From contig NZ_OZ241968.1 in NCBI RefSeq assembly GCF_965204125.1, positions 1,302,001-1,366,000 of the forward strand: DNA of 64,000 nucleotides, in the 5' to 3' direction. The DNA is from Poriferisodalis sp965204125 (lineage in GTDB: Bacteria; Actinomycetota; Acidimicrobiia; Acidimicrobiales; Poriferisodalaceae). Below are positions 1 through 8,478 of this stretch, one piece after another (positions within the stretch are counted from its first letter, which is position 1; the number at the start of each line of letters is the position of its first letter). A program made the translations under genes and the position numbers. Below the pieces are notes generated by a model that saw only the letters and a program-made list of their open reading frames with translations, was not told the origin of the DNA and ran no database searches.

Positions 1-89
1 ATGGCAACGCCATAGGCTCGGATGTCGAGCGGGCCGAGCGAGATGTAGCTCCGCGACGGACTGGGAATCGACGCCAGAAGCCCGTTCAC
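1..89 (-). CDS. lgt: Prolipoprotein diacylglyceryl transferase, N-terminal fragment
   Basis: The reverse strand from a GTG at 89 runs off the window edge and encodes 29 residues beginning VNGLLASIPSPSRSYISLGP and continuing to RAYGVA. The IPSPS...LGPL...RAYG pattern is the usual start of Lgt, the inner-membrane enzyme that moves diacylglycerol from phosphatidylglycerol to the lipobox cysteine of prolipoproteins. The first transmembrane helix would follow outside the window. The gene diverges from the neighbour starting at 141, so the roughly 50 bp between them should hold both promoters. The call rests on a short but characteristic segment. Confidence 0.72.
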   Translation of the reverse strand, partial: MNGLLASIPSPSRSYISLGPLDIRAYGVA

Positions 90-140
90 GTCGTGGCTGC
101 GGCCATTGGCTCGACCGGCAGGAGCAGGAGATCACAGGCC

Positions 141-878
141 ATGAATGCCACAGGGTACGCAGAGTTGCGGGCCGCAGAAGGCGCGCGACTCAACGAAATC
201 GCCGCAGATGCCGAACGCTCACCGGACATGTGGGCCAGACGCGTCCCCAGCTGCGGCGACTGGACCCTCGAAGCACTGATCGAGCACTGCGCGACGGTCT
301 GGACATTCGTGCACAGCAGCATCACTGCGGGAGCGCGCGTCGACCCAACCGCCATCACCAGACCTCCGGGTTCCGTGGCGCAGTGGCACGCGGACGCATT
401 CAACGCACTTACCGGCCTCATGACGGAGCGCCCGCCGGATGCCGAAGCCTGGTCGTGGGATCCCGAACAACAGTCCATGAGCTTTTGGTGGCGGCGTATG
501 GCGCACGAATGCACGATGCACCGGTGGGACGCTGAAGCCGCCCTTGGCATGACGCCGGCACCTATTGCACCCGAACTCGCTGTCGACGGTGTCAACGAGC
601 TCTTCGATGTCTACGTGCGCCTGCGGCTGCCGGAAGGGTTCGCAGGAAACGGCGAGACCGTGCACCTGCACGCCACCGACGCGGACGGAGAATGGGTCAT
701 CACTCGCACGCCCGACGGGATGCAGGTGGAGCGTGCGCATGCGAAGTCCGACGTAGCTGCACGAGGCCCGGCCCAGGACCTCCTGCTGTTCGTGTGGGGC
801 CGCATCGGCCCAGAACAGCTCGAAACGTTCGGCCGCACCGACCTGCTGGAGGAATGGCAGCGGGACGTGCGCTTCTGA
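141..878 (+). CDS. Maleylpyruvate isomerase family (mycothiol-dependent) protein
   Basis: This 245-residue protein looks like the actinobacterial DinB-like family named for mycothiol-dependent maleylpyruvate isomerase. An N-terminal four-helix part carries SCGDWTLEALIEHCATVWTF, and a metal-site-like segment FWWRRMAHECTMHRWDAE lies in the middle. A C-terminal sterol-carrier-like part ends LLFVWGR..EQLETFG. Members use mycothiol or act as thiol transferases of unknown substrate, so the reaction here cannot be named. The frame is open from an ATG at 93. The ATG at 141 is preferred because a GGAG-rich stretch precedes it and the family homology begins just after it. The gene converges on its downstream neighbour. 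Confidence 0.75.
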   Translation: MNATGYAELRAAEGARLNEIAADAERSPDMWARRVPSCGDWTLEALIEHCATVWTFVHSSITAGARVDPTAITRPPGSVAQWHADAFNALTGLMTERPPDAEAWSWDPEQQSMSFWWRRMAHECTMHRWDAEAALGMTPAPIAPELAVDGVNELFDVYVRLRLPEGFAGNGETVHLHATDADGEWVITRTPDGMQVERAHAKSDVAARGPAQDLLLFVWGRIGPEQLETFGRTDLLEEWQRDVRF

Positions 879-890
879 CCGAGTGCCCGC

Positions 891-915
891 AGCGGAAGCG
901 GCAAACGCCTCCGCT
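891..915. terminator. Hairpin between convergent genes
   Basis: The arms AGCGGA and TCCGCT, extended by an inner GCG/CGC pairing and a GCAAA loop, form a strong hairpin in the 44-bp gap between two convergent stop codons. There is no U-tract on either strand. It is a plausible bidirectional terminator, called from position and symmetry only. Confidence 0.45.
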
Positions 916-922
916 CCCAGCG

Positions 923-1909
923 CTACAGGCGTGCGCCCTCGTAGGCGGCGGCGCGGACGCCTCGCTCGGCCAGCTCGGCAAGCCACGGCAACGGGTCGTC
1001 GAGCATTCCCAGTCCCCACGCTCCGGCGGGCAGTTCGTCGGCCAGCGCCCAGCCGGCAGCGGTCGCTGCCACCGCAGCAGCGGCCGCACTCGGATGGTCG
1101 ATCACGCCGAGCACGTCGGTGCAGTGGCGGCCGTCGCGTATGCCGCGCAGCTCCACCCGCACCCCGCCCGGCCCGCCTTCAGGGTGGGGCGGCCGCAGCA
1201 TCGGCAGCATGGCCGTGAGGCGATCGCGCCGCGTACCCGCCACCCGAGCGGTCACCCGTTCGACATCGCCGAACGCCGGCACCAGCAACAGCGCATCCGC
1301 CAGCGCCGCCCGGTAGCAGTCGTGGGCGCCGAGCGGGTCGGGGAACCACACGAGCTCCCGGCCCGATCCGCCGCGACGGCGCCGCCATTGCCCGTCGCGC
1401 CAATCCACCGAGGTTCCGGTCCTGGCTCGGTGCAGCTGGCGCTGGCATGCCGGGCCTCCGGTGCCAACCCGGGCGATGTGCACTTCGGTGACCACGTCGA
1501 ATCGGGCCGCACCGTGGCGGGCCAGCAGGCAGCTGTAGCCCGGCGAGAAACCCGCACCGACCACGACGGACCGTTTGGCGTTCATGGCTCGCTTGTTCAT
1601 TTCGAGCAATTGCTCAACGTCGGCCACGGCACCCGACAGCGACACCACGTGCGAATGGCGCTCGAGGGCCTTGCCGGCGAGCGCAGCGTGGCCGCCGCTC
1701 GGCAGGCTGAGCACCACCACGTCAGCTTCCGGCAAGGCGCCGGGTTCCAATACCTCCACATCCACATCGAGCAACTGTGCAGCGAGGCCACGCAGTCGGG
1801 CGGTGTGACGCGATCCCAGCACGAGCCGGTCGACATCAGGCCGCGAGGCGAGCTGCCGGGCGATTCGCTGCCCCACCGCGCCCGCGCCGATGACTGCAAC
1901 GGTGCTCAT
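923..1909 (-). CDS. NAD(P)-binding oxidoreductase, saccharopine dehydrogenase-like
   Basis: The 328-residue product starts with a Rossmann fold, VAVIGAGAVGQRIARQLA, the GxGxxG dinucleotide-binding motif at residues 8-13. A Rossmann-type strand follows at VVVLSLPSGGHAALAGKALE. This arrangement is typical of saccharopine dehydrogenase-like or homospermidine synthase-like proteins, which act on amino acids or act as lipid trans-reductases in actinobacteria. The substrate cannot be told from sequence. The central part (around residues 150-190) is unusually rich in Arg and Gly. The ATG start lies inside a 14-bp tandem repeat. Confidence 0.6.
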   Translation of the reverse strand: MSTVAVIGAGAVGQRIARQLASRPDVDRLVLGSRHTARLRGLAAQLLDVDVEVLEPGALPEADVVVLSLPSGGHAALAGKALERHSHVVSLSGAVADVEQLLEMNKRAMNAKRSVVVGAGFSPGYSCLLARHGAARFDVVTEVHIARVGTGGPACQRQLHRARTGTSVDWRDGQWRRRRGGSGRELVWFPDPLGAHDCYRAALADALLLVPAFGDVERVTARVAGTRRDRLTAMLPMLRPPHPEGGPGGVRVELRGIRDGRHCTDVLGVIDHPSAAAAAVAATAAGWALADELPAGAWGLGMLDDPLPWLAELAERGVRAAAYEGARL

Positions 1910-1936
1910 GGGATTGGGCTCATGGGATTGGGCTCA
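1904..1936. repeat. 14-bp tandem repeat across a start codon
   Basis: The unit GCTCATGGGATTGG occurs at 1904-1917 and 1918-1931, followed by a partial third copy. Read on the reverse strand it duplicates the start of the oxidoreductase gene. The upstream copy gives a five-codon mini-ORF (ATG at 1923) whose TGA overlaps the real ATG at 1909 as ATGA. Confidence 0.85.
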
Positions 1937-1948
1937 CGCGTTCGGCGA

Positions 1949-2086
1949 TCACCGCAGATCGGCGCCGGCCAGCTGACGCCAACTGCCTTCCCTGCGGGGG
2001 ATGTCCTGCGATGAACGCAACCGCAGCACGATGGTGACCAGACCGCCAACGACCACGGCGAGCAGCGCCCGGCGAAGAAAGCTCAC
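1949..2086 (-). CDS. Small single-pass membrane protein (45 aa)
   Basis: A GTG at 2086 opens a 45-codon frame encoding VSFLRRALLAVVVGGLVTIV, followed by LRLRSSQDIPRREG and ending SWRQLAGADLR. It has a short Arg-containing N-terminus, one hydrophobic helix at residues 7-20 and a polar tail, as expected for a membrane-anchored micropeptide. It lies between tRNA-Ile and the oxidoreductase gene in the same orientation. I do not recognise a family. The clean helix and non-random composition support it, but no strong ribosome-binding site is visible. Confidence 0.5.
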   Translation of the reverse strand: MSFLRRALLAVVVGGLVTIVLRLRSSQDIPRREGSWRQLAGADLR

Positions 2087-2109
2087 TGTGCCCGACGCTG
2101 GTCCATGTG

Positions 2110-2183
<74 letters not shown>

Positions 2184-2272
2184 GCGGAGCCGCACACACT
2201 ACAGCCCAGTCGTCAATGTGTGCGCCCGCTGCGGAGGCGGCAGCTGTGACATCTGCGCCTGTCGACGCAGGA

Positions 2273-3094
2273 TCAGCGGGCGGGCGGGCGGCGCTCGTCT
2301 TCGAGCACGGTGACCCGGACACCCCCGGTGAGATCGCTGATCAAGTTGAACATGATCGCCATCACTACGTTAAAGGCCACGCCGACCGTGGCGACAATGA
2401 GCCCGATGATCCGGGCGCGCCGGAAGATCACCATGCCGTCGATGGTCCAGCTCTCATAGGAGCCGACTTCGGTGATGAACGACTCCACCTTGTCGACGAG
2501 ACCTGAGCGCTGAGCCGCGTTCCACAGCAGCACACCCGCTGCCAGCACGGCGACATACAGGCAGGCGTATAACAGCACCGACACTTTGAACACCGACCAG
2601 GGATCGATGTGACGCAAGATCCGGTGCGTTCGCCTCACCCGGGCTCGACGCTGGCTCAGCCACGCCCAGCGCATCGGCGGAGCTTCTTCGGAAGGTGCCG
2701 AGGGGGGTGGAGCCATCGCCGGCTGACCAGGCGCCGCATGGGGCGGCGCAATCTGACCCAGCGCAGCAGGCGGTGGTGTCTGGCCCGGCGGCGCAACACG
2801 ACCCTGTGACGGCGGAATCTGGGGCGGCATGGGCGAATCCGGCGCCGGGTTCTGCGGAGCCGGTGTGCGGCCACCGCGACGACGGGAGCTGCTCGCTGGG
2901 GTTATCCCCAGCGCTTCGGCAAAGAGCTCGTCGGTGGGAGTCGGCCCGCCCGGCTCCGGCGACGGCGGCTCCCCACCCGATGTCGCATCGGCCACGCTTC
3001 GCAGTGTAGGAGTCAGCCCGCACGACCCCCGGTCGCCGGCAAGATGCTCGGAGAGTCGAGCCTCAACGTCGCCGCTCGGCTCAGCCTCCGGCAT
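2273..3094 (-). CDS. DUF3566 transmembrane protein next to gyrase genes
   Basis: From the ATG at 3094 the product is 273 residues. The first 165 are a Pro/Ala-rich cytoplasmic stretch. Next comes the DUF3566 core, with a helix near residues 172-191 (SVLLYACLYVAVLAAGVLLW) and a second near 229-252 (IIGLIVATVGVAFNVVMAIM). The end VRVTVLEDERR is typical. DUF3566 proteins sit downstream of gyrA across actinobacteria (Rv0007 in M. tuberculosis) and are thought to act at the envelope or in division, without a known reaction. The frame is open further upstream to 3178; I chose 3094 because it leaves only a 14-bp overlap with the preceding gene and removes an Arg-rich segment. Confidence 0.75.
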   Translation of the reverse strand: MPEAEPSGDVEARLSEHLAGDRGSCGLTPTLRSVADATSGGEPPSPEPGGPTPTDELFAEALGITPASSSRRRGGRTPAPQNPAPDSPMPPQIPPSQGRVAPPGQTPPPAALGQIAPPHAAPGQPAMAPPPSAPSEEAPPMRWAWLSQRRARVRRTHRILRHIDPWSVFKVSVLLYACLYVAVLAAGVLLWNAAQRSGLVDKVESFITEVGSYESWTIDGMVIFRRARIIGLIVATVGVAFNVVMAIMFNLISDLTGGVRVTVLEDERRPPAR

Positions 3095-3476
3095 CAAGCA
3101 GCGGCAACGGGGCCGCAGCGGCAGCCGCCGCCCGCTGGCCATCGAGTTCCACAACGACTTCCACCTGCACCGTGCCATCGCGGACGCGAAGTTCGAACGC
3201 TGCTAACTCCCCGCCGGCGTCGATGACAGCAGCCGATGCGGCAGCATCATCGGGGAGCGCGCCATGTGCGATCGCGGCGGGATCGGCCGCAACGAGTGTC
3301 GCCAACGCCGCAGCATCCGCGACGGCTTGGGCTCGCGAACTCGCCACCGCAGCCTGACCCCAGCGGGCTACCAAGCCCAACCCCACGAGCAGAGCCAGCG
3401 CCAAGAGCGCCACAGGCAATGCTGCCTGCCCGCTCTGGATCCGAGCCCCCATCGTTCGCGACGCACACGTCGGCAT
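3081..3476 (-). CDS. TadE-like pseudopilin-type membrane protein
   Basis: The 131-residue product has an N-terminal GQAALPVALLALALLVGLGL segment followed by AVADAAALATLVAA. This matches the TadE/TadG-like 'secretion-neighbourhood' family of actinobacteria: one N-terminal helix and a small exported domain. Such proteins accompany Flp-pilus or type II/IV-like secretion genes; none is visible here, so the role is unknown. Translation could also start at the internal ATG at 3452, just before the helix. It lies 10 bp downstream of gyrA and overlaps DUF3566, so it is probably cotranscribed with the gyrase genes. Confidence 0.6.
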   Translation of the reverse strand: MPTCASRTMGARIQSGQAALPVALLALALLVGLGLVARWGQAAVASSRAQAVADAAALATLVAADPAAIAHGALPDDAAASAAVIDAGGELAAFELRVRDGTVQVEVVVELDGQRAAAAAAAPLPLLDAGG

Positions 3477-3485
3477 CAGCCGACG

Positions 3486-6023
3486 CTATGACGCTGGATC
3501 TGCCTCGTTCGAAGGGTTTTCGCGAGGTTCGCCGTCAACTTCGTCGGCGTCGGGAATATCTGGCATCTCGACGGGCGCGATAGCCACGACCTCCTCGCCG
3601 TCCTCAAGCGCCATGGCTCGCACGCCGCCCGCGACACGTCCCTGGCTGGAGATGTCAGACACCGGTGTGCGGATCAGCACGCCGCTGGAGGACACCAGCA
3701 GCACCTCGTCAGCGGCATCCACGAGCCGAGCCCCCACCACATGGGACTCCGCGTCCGGCAGCTTGACGGCTATCACGCCCAGCCCGCCACGGCCCTTGCG
3801 CGGGAACAGTCCGGCAACAGTGCGCTTGGCCGACCCGGTGCTGGTCACCACCAGCAGGTCGCGGCTGTCCTCCCCGCCCAGCACGTCCGCCGCAGCCACG
3901 GTGTCGCCGCCGCGCAGTCGTATCGCGCGCACGCCAGCTGCACTGCGGCCCATCGAGCGCACCTGGCTCTCGGCGAAGCGCATGGCGCGGCCCCCACGAG
4001 ACACGACGAGCACGTCGTTGTCACCGGATGTCTCGAGCACACGCACCAGCTCGTCGCCTTCCCGCAGGCTCAGCGCGATCAACCCGTTCGAGCGGATGTT
4101 CTCGTATGCGCTCAACGGCGTCTTCTTGGCGAGCCCTTGGCGGGTCACGAACATCAAGTACCGATCCGAGGGGAATTCGCGCGCCTCCACGACGGCTTCG
4201 ACTCGTTCATCTGCCGCGAGCTGCAGCAGGTTCACCAGCGCCGTGCCCCGTGCCGTGCGGCTGGTCAGCGGCACCTCGTACGCCTTCAGCCGGTGCACCC
4301 GGCCCCGGTTGGTGAAGCACAGCAGCCAGGCATGCGCCGTCGTCAGCAGCACGCGCACCACGGCATCGTCGTCCTTGAGCCGAGCGCCCTGCACGCCCCG
4401 ACCGCCCCGCCCCTGCGTCCGGAACACGTCAGGCGACGTTGCCTTCACGTAGCCCTCACGCGTCAGCGTCACCACCAGCGGCTCGTCCTCGATGAGGTCC
4501 TCGGCGTCCATCTCGCCGGGATCAGTGACGATCTCTGTGCGCCGCGGCGTCTGATGCTCGGCACGCAAGGCGCTCAGCTCGTCGATGATGACCTGCCGCA
4601 GCCGGCCGTCGTCGCCGAGGATGGCCTCCAGCTCGGCAATCGTCTGCGTCAGCTCGGCCAGCTCATCGCTCAGCCGTGTGCGCCCCAGTCGGGTCAGGCG
4701 GCTCAGCTGCATGTCGAGGATGTGGTTCGCCTGCTCGGCGCTGAACGACATCGGCGCCTCGCAGAGCCCCGCCAGTGCCGCGGCGCGATCGTCGCTGGCG
4801 CGGATCAGGGCGATGATCTCGTCGATCAGGTCGAGCGCACGCAGCAGGCCCTCCACGATGTGCGCTCTCGCCCGGGCCTCGTCCAGCCGGTGCTGGCTGC
4901 GCCGCGTCACCACCTCGATCTGGTGATCGACATACGCGACCAGGGCTTCCCTGAGGTTCAGCGTGCGCGGCACCCCGTCGACCAGCGCCACCATGTTCAC
5001 GGCAAAGCTGGACTGCAGCGGCGTGTGCTTCCACAGGTTGTTCAGCACCACGTTTGCCGGCGCCGACGGTCGCAGCTCGATGACGAAGCGCGTCTTGCCC
5101 TTCGCCGACTCGTTGCGCAGCTCGGTGATGCCCTCGATGACCTTGCGGTTCACCGCATCGGCGATCTTGCGCTCGATGTTCTCCACCGAAGTCTGGTACG
5201 GGATCTCGGTGACCACGATGCTCGACCGCTTGCCGTTCTCGACGATCTCGGCCCGGGCCCGCAGCTTCACCGAGCCCCGGCCGGTGGCCATGGCCTCCCG
5301 TGCGCCGGCGCGGCCGAGCATCCGCCCGCCGGTAGGGAAGTCGGGCCCGCGCACGAACTCCATGAGGTCATCGACGGTGGCGTCGGGGTTCCCGATGAGA
5401 TGAATCGTGGCGTCGATGATCTCGCTGAGGTTGTGCGTAGGGATGTTGGTGGCCATGCCCACCGCGATGCCCTGGCTGCCATTGACCAGCAGGTTCGGGA
5501 ACCGCGACGGCATCACCAGCGGCTCGGTGCGGGAGCCGTCGAAGTTCGCAGCGAAGTCCACCGTCTGCTCGTCGATGCCCTCCGCCATCGTCATGGCCAG
5601 GTCGGTCAGCCGGCATTCGGTGTAGCGGTACGCAGCCGGCGGGTCCGACGGCGAGCCGAAGTTCCCGTGCGGGTCGATGAGCGTGTTCGCCAGGCTGAAC
5701 GACTGGCCCATCCGCACGAGCGCGTCGTAGATCGATCCGTCGCCATGGGGGTGGTAGTTGGCGATGACATCGCCGACCACCGTGGCGCATTTCTTGTGGG
5801 GTCGGTCCGGGCGCAGGCCGGTGTCGAACATCGACCACAAGATCCGGCGATGCACCGGCTTCAGGCCGTCACGGGCATCGGGCAGCGCCCGCGAGGTGAT
5901 GACCGACATGGCGTAGTCGAGGAAGGACTGCTCCATCTCGGTCTGGATCTCGACGTCCACAATTCCGATGGCGCCGCCCTCGTCGGGCGAGCCTGTGCCG
6001 GTGTCAGGGTCGTCGTTGCTCAT
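3486..6023 (-). CDS. gyrA: DNA gyrase subunit A
   Basis: The 845-residue GyrA forms the A2B2 gyrase that introduces negative supercoils ahead of forks. The breakage-reunion domain contains AAYRYTECRL with catalytic Tyr134, and the quinolone region HPHGDGSIYD at residues 91-100. The C-terminal DNA-wrapping domain carries the GyrA-box-like QGRGGRG. The ATG at 6023 (MSNDDPDTG) is chosen because the open frame upstream to 6392 only shadows gyrB, and gyrB ends 34 bp away. Gly96 occupies the position that is Ser83 in E. coli and Ala90 in M. tuberculosis. The gene is probably cotranscribed with gyrB. Confidence 0.97.
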   Translation of the reverse strand: MSNDDPDTGTGSPDEGGAIGIVDVEIQTEMEQSFLDYAMSVITSRALPDARDGLKPVHRRILWSMFDTGLRPDRPHKKCATVVGDVIANYHPHGDGSIYDALVRMGQSFSLANTLIDPHGNFGSPSDPPAAYRYTECRLTDLAMTMAEGIDEQTVDFAANFDGSRTEPLVMPSRFPNLLVNGSQGIAVGMATNIPTHNLSEIIDATIHLIGNPDATVDDLMEFVRGPDFPTGGRMLGRAGAREAMATGRGSVKLRARAEIVENGKRSSIVVTEIPYQTSVENIERKIADAVNRKVIEGITELRNESAKGKTRFVIELRPSAPANVVLNNLWKHTPLQSSFAVNMVALVDGVPRTLNLREALVAYVDHQIEVVTRRSQHRLDEARARAHIVEGLLRALDLIDEIIALIRASDDRAAALAGLCEAPMSFSAEQANHILDMQLSRLTRLGRTRLSDELAELTQTIAELEAILGDDGRLRQVIIDELSALRAEHQTPRRTEIVTDPGEMDAEDLIEDEPLVVTLTREGYVKATSPDVFRTQGRGGRGVQGARLKDDDAVVRVLLTTAHAWLLCFTNRGRVHRLKAYEVPLTSRTARGTALVNLLQLAADERVEAVVEAREFPSDRYLMFVTRQGLAKKTPLSAYENIRSNGLIALSLREGDELVRVLETSGDNDVLVVSRGGRAMRFAESQVRSMGRSAAGVRAIRLRGGDTVAAADVLGGEDSRDLLVVTSTGSAKRTVAGLFPRKGRGGLGVIAVKLPDAESHVVGARLVDAADEVLLVSSSGVLIRTPVSDISSQGRVAGGVRAMALEDGEEVVAIAPVEMPDIPDADEVDGEPRENPSNEADPAS

Positions 6024-6057
6024 GGCGCTTCCAGCCGGATCCGTCTGCCTGCCACGC

Positions 6058-8064
6058 TCAGACGTCGAGGAAGCGGACGTCGCTGGCGTTGTTCTGGATG
6101 AAGCCCCGGCGGGCGTCCACGTCGTCGCCCATGAGGATGCTGAAGATGAGATCCGCCGTAGCGGCCTCTTCGAGCGTGACGCGCAACAGGGTCCGGCTGG
6201 CCGGGTCCATGGTGGTGTCCCACAGCTCCTGGGCGTCCATCTCGCCGAGACCCTTGAGTCGCTGGAACTCGTTGCGGTGGTTGGGTCGCTCCGCCAGGAA
6301 CGCATCCTTTCTGCGGTCGTCCTTGAGATAGACGGTCTCGGTGCCGACCTTGGTGGAATACAGCGGCGGCTGGGCGATGTACACGCAGCCATGCGACAGC
6401 AGCTTGCGCATGCGGTGGAAGAAGAACGTCAGCAGCAGCGTGCGGATGTGGCTTCCGTCGACATCGGCATCGCACAGCAGGATCACCTTGCGGTAGCGAA
6501 CCTTGGCGATGTCGAAGCCGCCCTCACCGGTCGCGCCATCGACGCCAGCGCCGATCGCCGAGATCAGCGCACTGATCTCGTTGTTGTCGAAGATGCGCTC
6601 AGGCCGGCTGCGCTGGACGTTGAGGATCTTCCCCCGGATCGGCAGGATCGCCATGGTGGCGGGGTCACGGGCCTCCTTGGCCGATCCTCCCGCCGAATCG
6701 CCCTCCACGATGTACAACTCGGCCTCTTCGGGGTCGCCCGAGGAGCAGTCGGTGAGCTTGCCGGGCAGGCCAGCACCTTGCAGCGCCGACTTGCGGACAG
6801 TGTTGCGGGCCTTCTGAGCGGCGATGCGAGCACGGCGGGCGTCGACGGCCTTGCCCACGACCAGCTTGGCCTCGCTGGGGTGCTCTTCAAGCCATTCGCC
6901 GAGCCCGCTGTAGGCGGCCTTCTGCACGAGGCTGCGCATGGCGGTGTTGCCCAGCTTGGCCTTGGTCTGGCCTTCGAACTGGGGCGCTTCCATGCGGACG
7001 CTCACCACTGCGGTGAGGCCTTCACGGATGTCGTCACCCTGCAGGTTGCCGTCGTCGGGCCGCAGCATCTTGCGGTCTTTGGCATAGGCGTTCACGGCCG
7101 ACGTCAGCGCCGAGCGGAACCCTTCCGCGTGCATGCCGCCTTCGATGGTGTTGATGCCGTTGGCAAAGCTGTGGATGCCGTCGGTGTTGAAGCCGTTGTT
7201 CCACTGGAAGGCAATCTCGACCTCGTCGCCGTGCTCGGCAGCAGACAGGTAGCCGATGTCATCGAACAGCGCCTCGGAGCTCTCGTTGAGATGCCGGACG
7301 AAATCGCGGATGCCGCCTGGGTAGCAGTACTCGTGGCGGACCGGTTCGGGTCGCCGCTCGTCGGTGAAGCCGATGCACAGGCCGGCGTTGAGAAACGCCA
7401 TCATCTGCAGCCGCTCGGTCAGCGTCTGGGCCCGGAATTCGACATGATCGAACACCGTCGGATCGGGCTTGAACGTGATGGTGGTGCCGGTGCTGCGGGC
7501 AGGTGACGGGCCGGTGTCGGTCAGCTCGCCGACCGGCTCGCCGCCGTCGTGAAACTGCAGCTTCCATCGCCTGCCGTCCCGGTCGATGACGGCTTCCAGC
7601 TCGGACGACAGGGCGTTCACCACGGACACACCGACGCCGTGCAGCCCGCCGGACACCTTGTACCCGGTGCCGCCGAACTTGCCGCCGGCATGCAGCACGG
7701 TCAGAACAACTTCGGCGGCTGACTTGTCGGGATACTGCGGATGAGCCTCGACGGGGATGCCTCGACCGTTGTCGGTGACGCTGCACGTGCCGTCTGCTCG
7801 CAGAGTGACCTCGATGGAGCTGCAATGCCCTGCCATGGCCTCGTCGACGGCGTTGTCCACTACCTCATAGACGAGATGGTGGAGGCCTCCGGGGCCGGTC
7901 GAGCCGATGAACATCCCGGGACGTTCACGAACCGGCTCGAGTCCCTCGAGCACCGTGATCGCATCGGCGTTGTAGTCGCCGGCAACGGTGCTGTCAGTGC
8001 CGACGGCACCCACCAGGCCGTCGCCGGTGCCCGCCGACGCGGGTGCCAGAGTCGTGTCGGTCAC
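6058..8064 (-). CDS. gyrB: DNA gyrase subunit B
   Basis: The 668-residue GyrB is the ATPase subunit of gyrase. The GHKL fold is clear: EVVDNAVDEA with the Mg-binding Asn, the NGRGIP loop and GGLHGVGVSVVNALS. The TOPRIM domain carries EGDSAGG and PIRGKILNVQ, and the C-terminus contains QRLKGLGEMDAQELWDTTM. Translation starts at a GTG at 8064, followed by about 30 low-conservation residues before ITVLEGLEPVRERPGMFIGS. The order dciA-gyrB-gyrA is the normal actinobacterial origin arrangement, and length matches the family. Confidence 0.97.
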   Translation of the reverse strand: MTDTTLAPASAGTGDGLVGAVGTDSTVAGDYNADAITVLEGLEPVRERPGMFIGSTGPGGLHHLVYEVVDNAVDEAMAGHCSSIEVTLRADGTCSVTDNGRGIPVEAHPQYPDKSAAEVVLTVLHAGGKFGGTGYKVSGGLHGVGVSVVNALSSELEAVIDRDGRRWKLQFHDGGEPVGELTDTGPSPARSTGTTITFKPDPTVFDHVEFRAQTLTERLQMMAFLNAGLCIGFTDERRPEPVRHEYCYPGGIRDFVRHLNESSEALFDDIGYLSAAEHGDEVEIAFQWNNGFNTDGIHSFANGINTIEGGMHAEGFRSALTSAVNAYAKDRKMLRPDDGNLQGDDIREGLTAVVSVRMEAPQFEGQTKAKLGNTAMRSLVQKAAYSGLGEWLEEHPSEAKLVVGKAVDARRARIAAQKARNTVRKSALQGAGLPGKLTDCSSGDPEEAELYIVEGDSAGGSAKEARDPATMAILPIRGKILNVQRSRPERIFDNNEISALISAIGAGVDGATGEGGFDIAKVRYRKVILLCDADVDGSHIRTLLLTFFFHRMRKLLSHGCVYIAQPPLYSTKVGTETVYLKDDRRKDAFLAERPNHRNEFQRLKGLGEMDAQELWDTTMDPASRTLLRVTLEEAATADLIFSILMGDDVDARRGFIQNNASDVRFLDV

Positions 8065-8139
8065 AGTGCAACCAGTCTACTGGGCGGTGACCGATTTTCG
8101 GCGTAGGAGCAGCTGTTTCGGTACCAGTAAAACCGCAGG

Positions 8140-8478
8140 TCAGAGACGTTTTTTCTGCCCAGTGCCAGGATGCACGCGGAGGTGCAGCTCAGAGACCGTC
8201 GCGGCTGCCGAATCGGCGTTCAGTGCGGCCAGAATCCGGCTGGAGTGGTAACGCAATTCGGTCGCCCAGGCAGGATCGTCCACGACGACCGTCAGCCGGC
8301 CGGCTTCCAGTCGCTCGGGGTGCGCGTGGGCCGCAATGGCCTCACCGACGGCCTCGGTCCAGCGCTCGTTGAGGTCGATCGCGCGGCCCCGTGAACCGAA
8401 TCCGGCAGTGACCGCCTTGAGCGAGTCGCCGATCGACCGAGGCTCGCGGCCACCTGATGCGCGACGGCGTCTGTTCAT
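8140..8478 (-). CDS. dciA: DciA-type helicase loader (DUF721)
   Basis: The 112-residue protein carries the DUF721 pattern: WTEAVGEAIAAHAHPERLEAG..LTVVVDDPAWATELRYHSSRI. DciA loads the replicative helicase DnaB in bacteria that lack DnaC or DnaI; a dnaB gene is present at 35.2 kb. The Arg-rich N-terminus MNRRRRASGG is typical. Its ATG overlaps the recF stop codon, so the two are translationally coupled. Confidence 0.85.
   Translation of the reverse strand: MNRRRRASGGREPRSIGDSLKAVTAGFGSRGRAIDLNERWTEAVGEAIAAHAHPERLEAGRLTVVVDDPAWATELRYHSSRILAALNADSAAATVSELHLRVHPGTGQKKRL

Noticed and set aside
3741..6101. Plus-strand open frame of 786 codons
   Set aside because: It is antisense to gyrA and has no domain; a stop-poor shadow frame.
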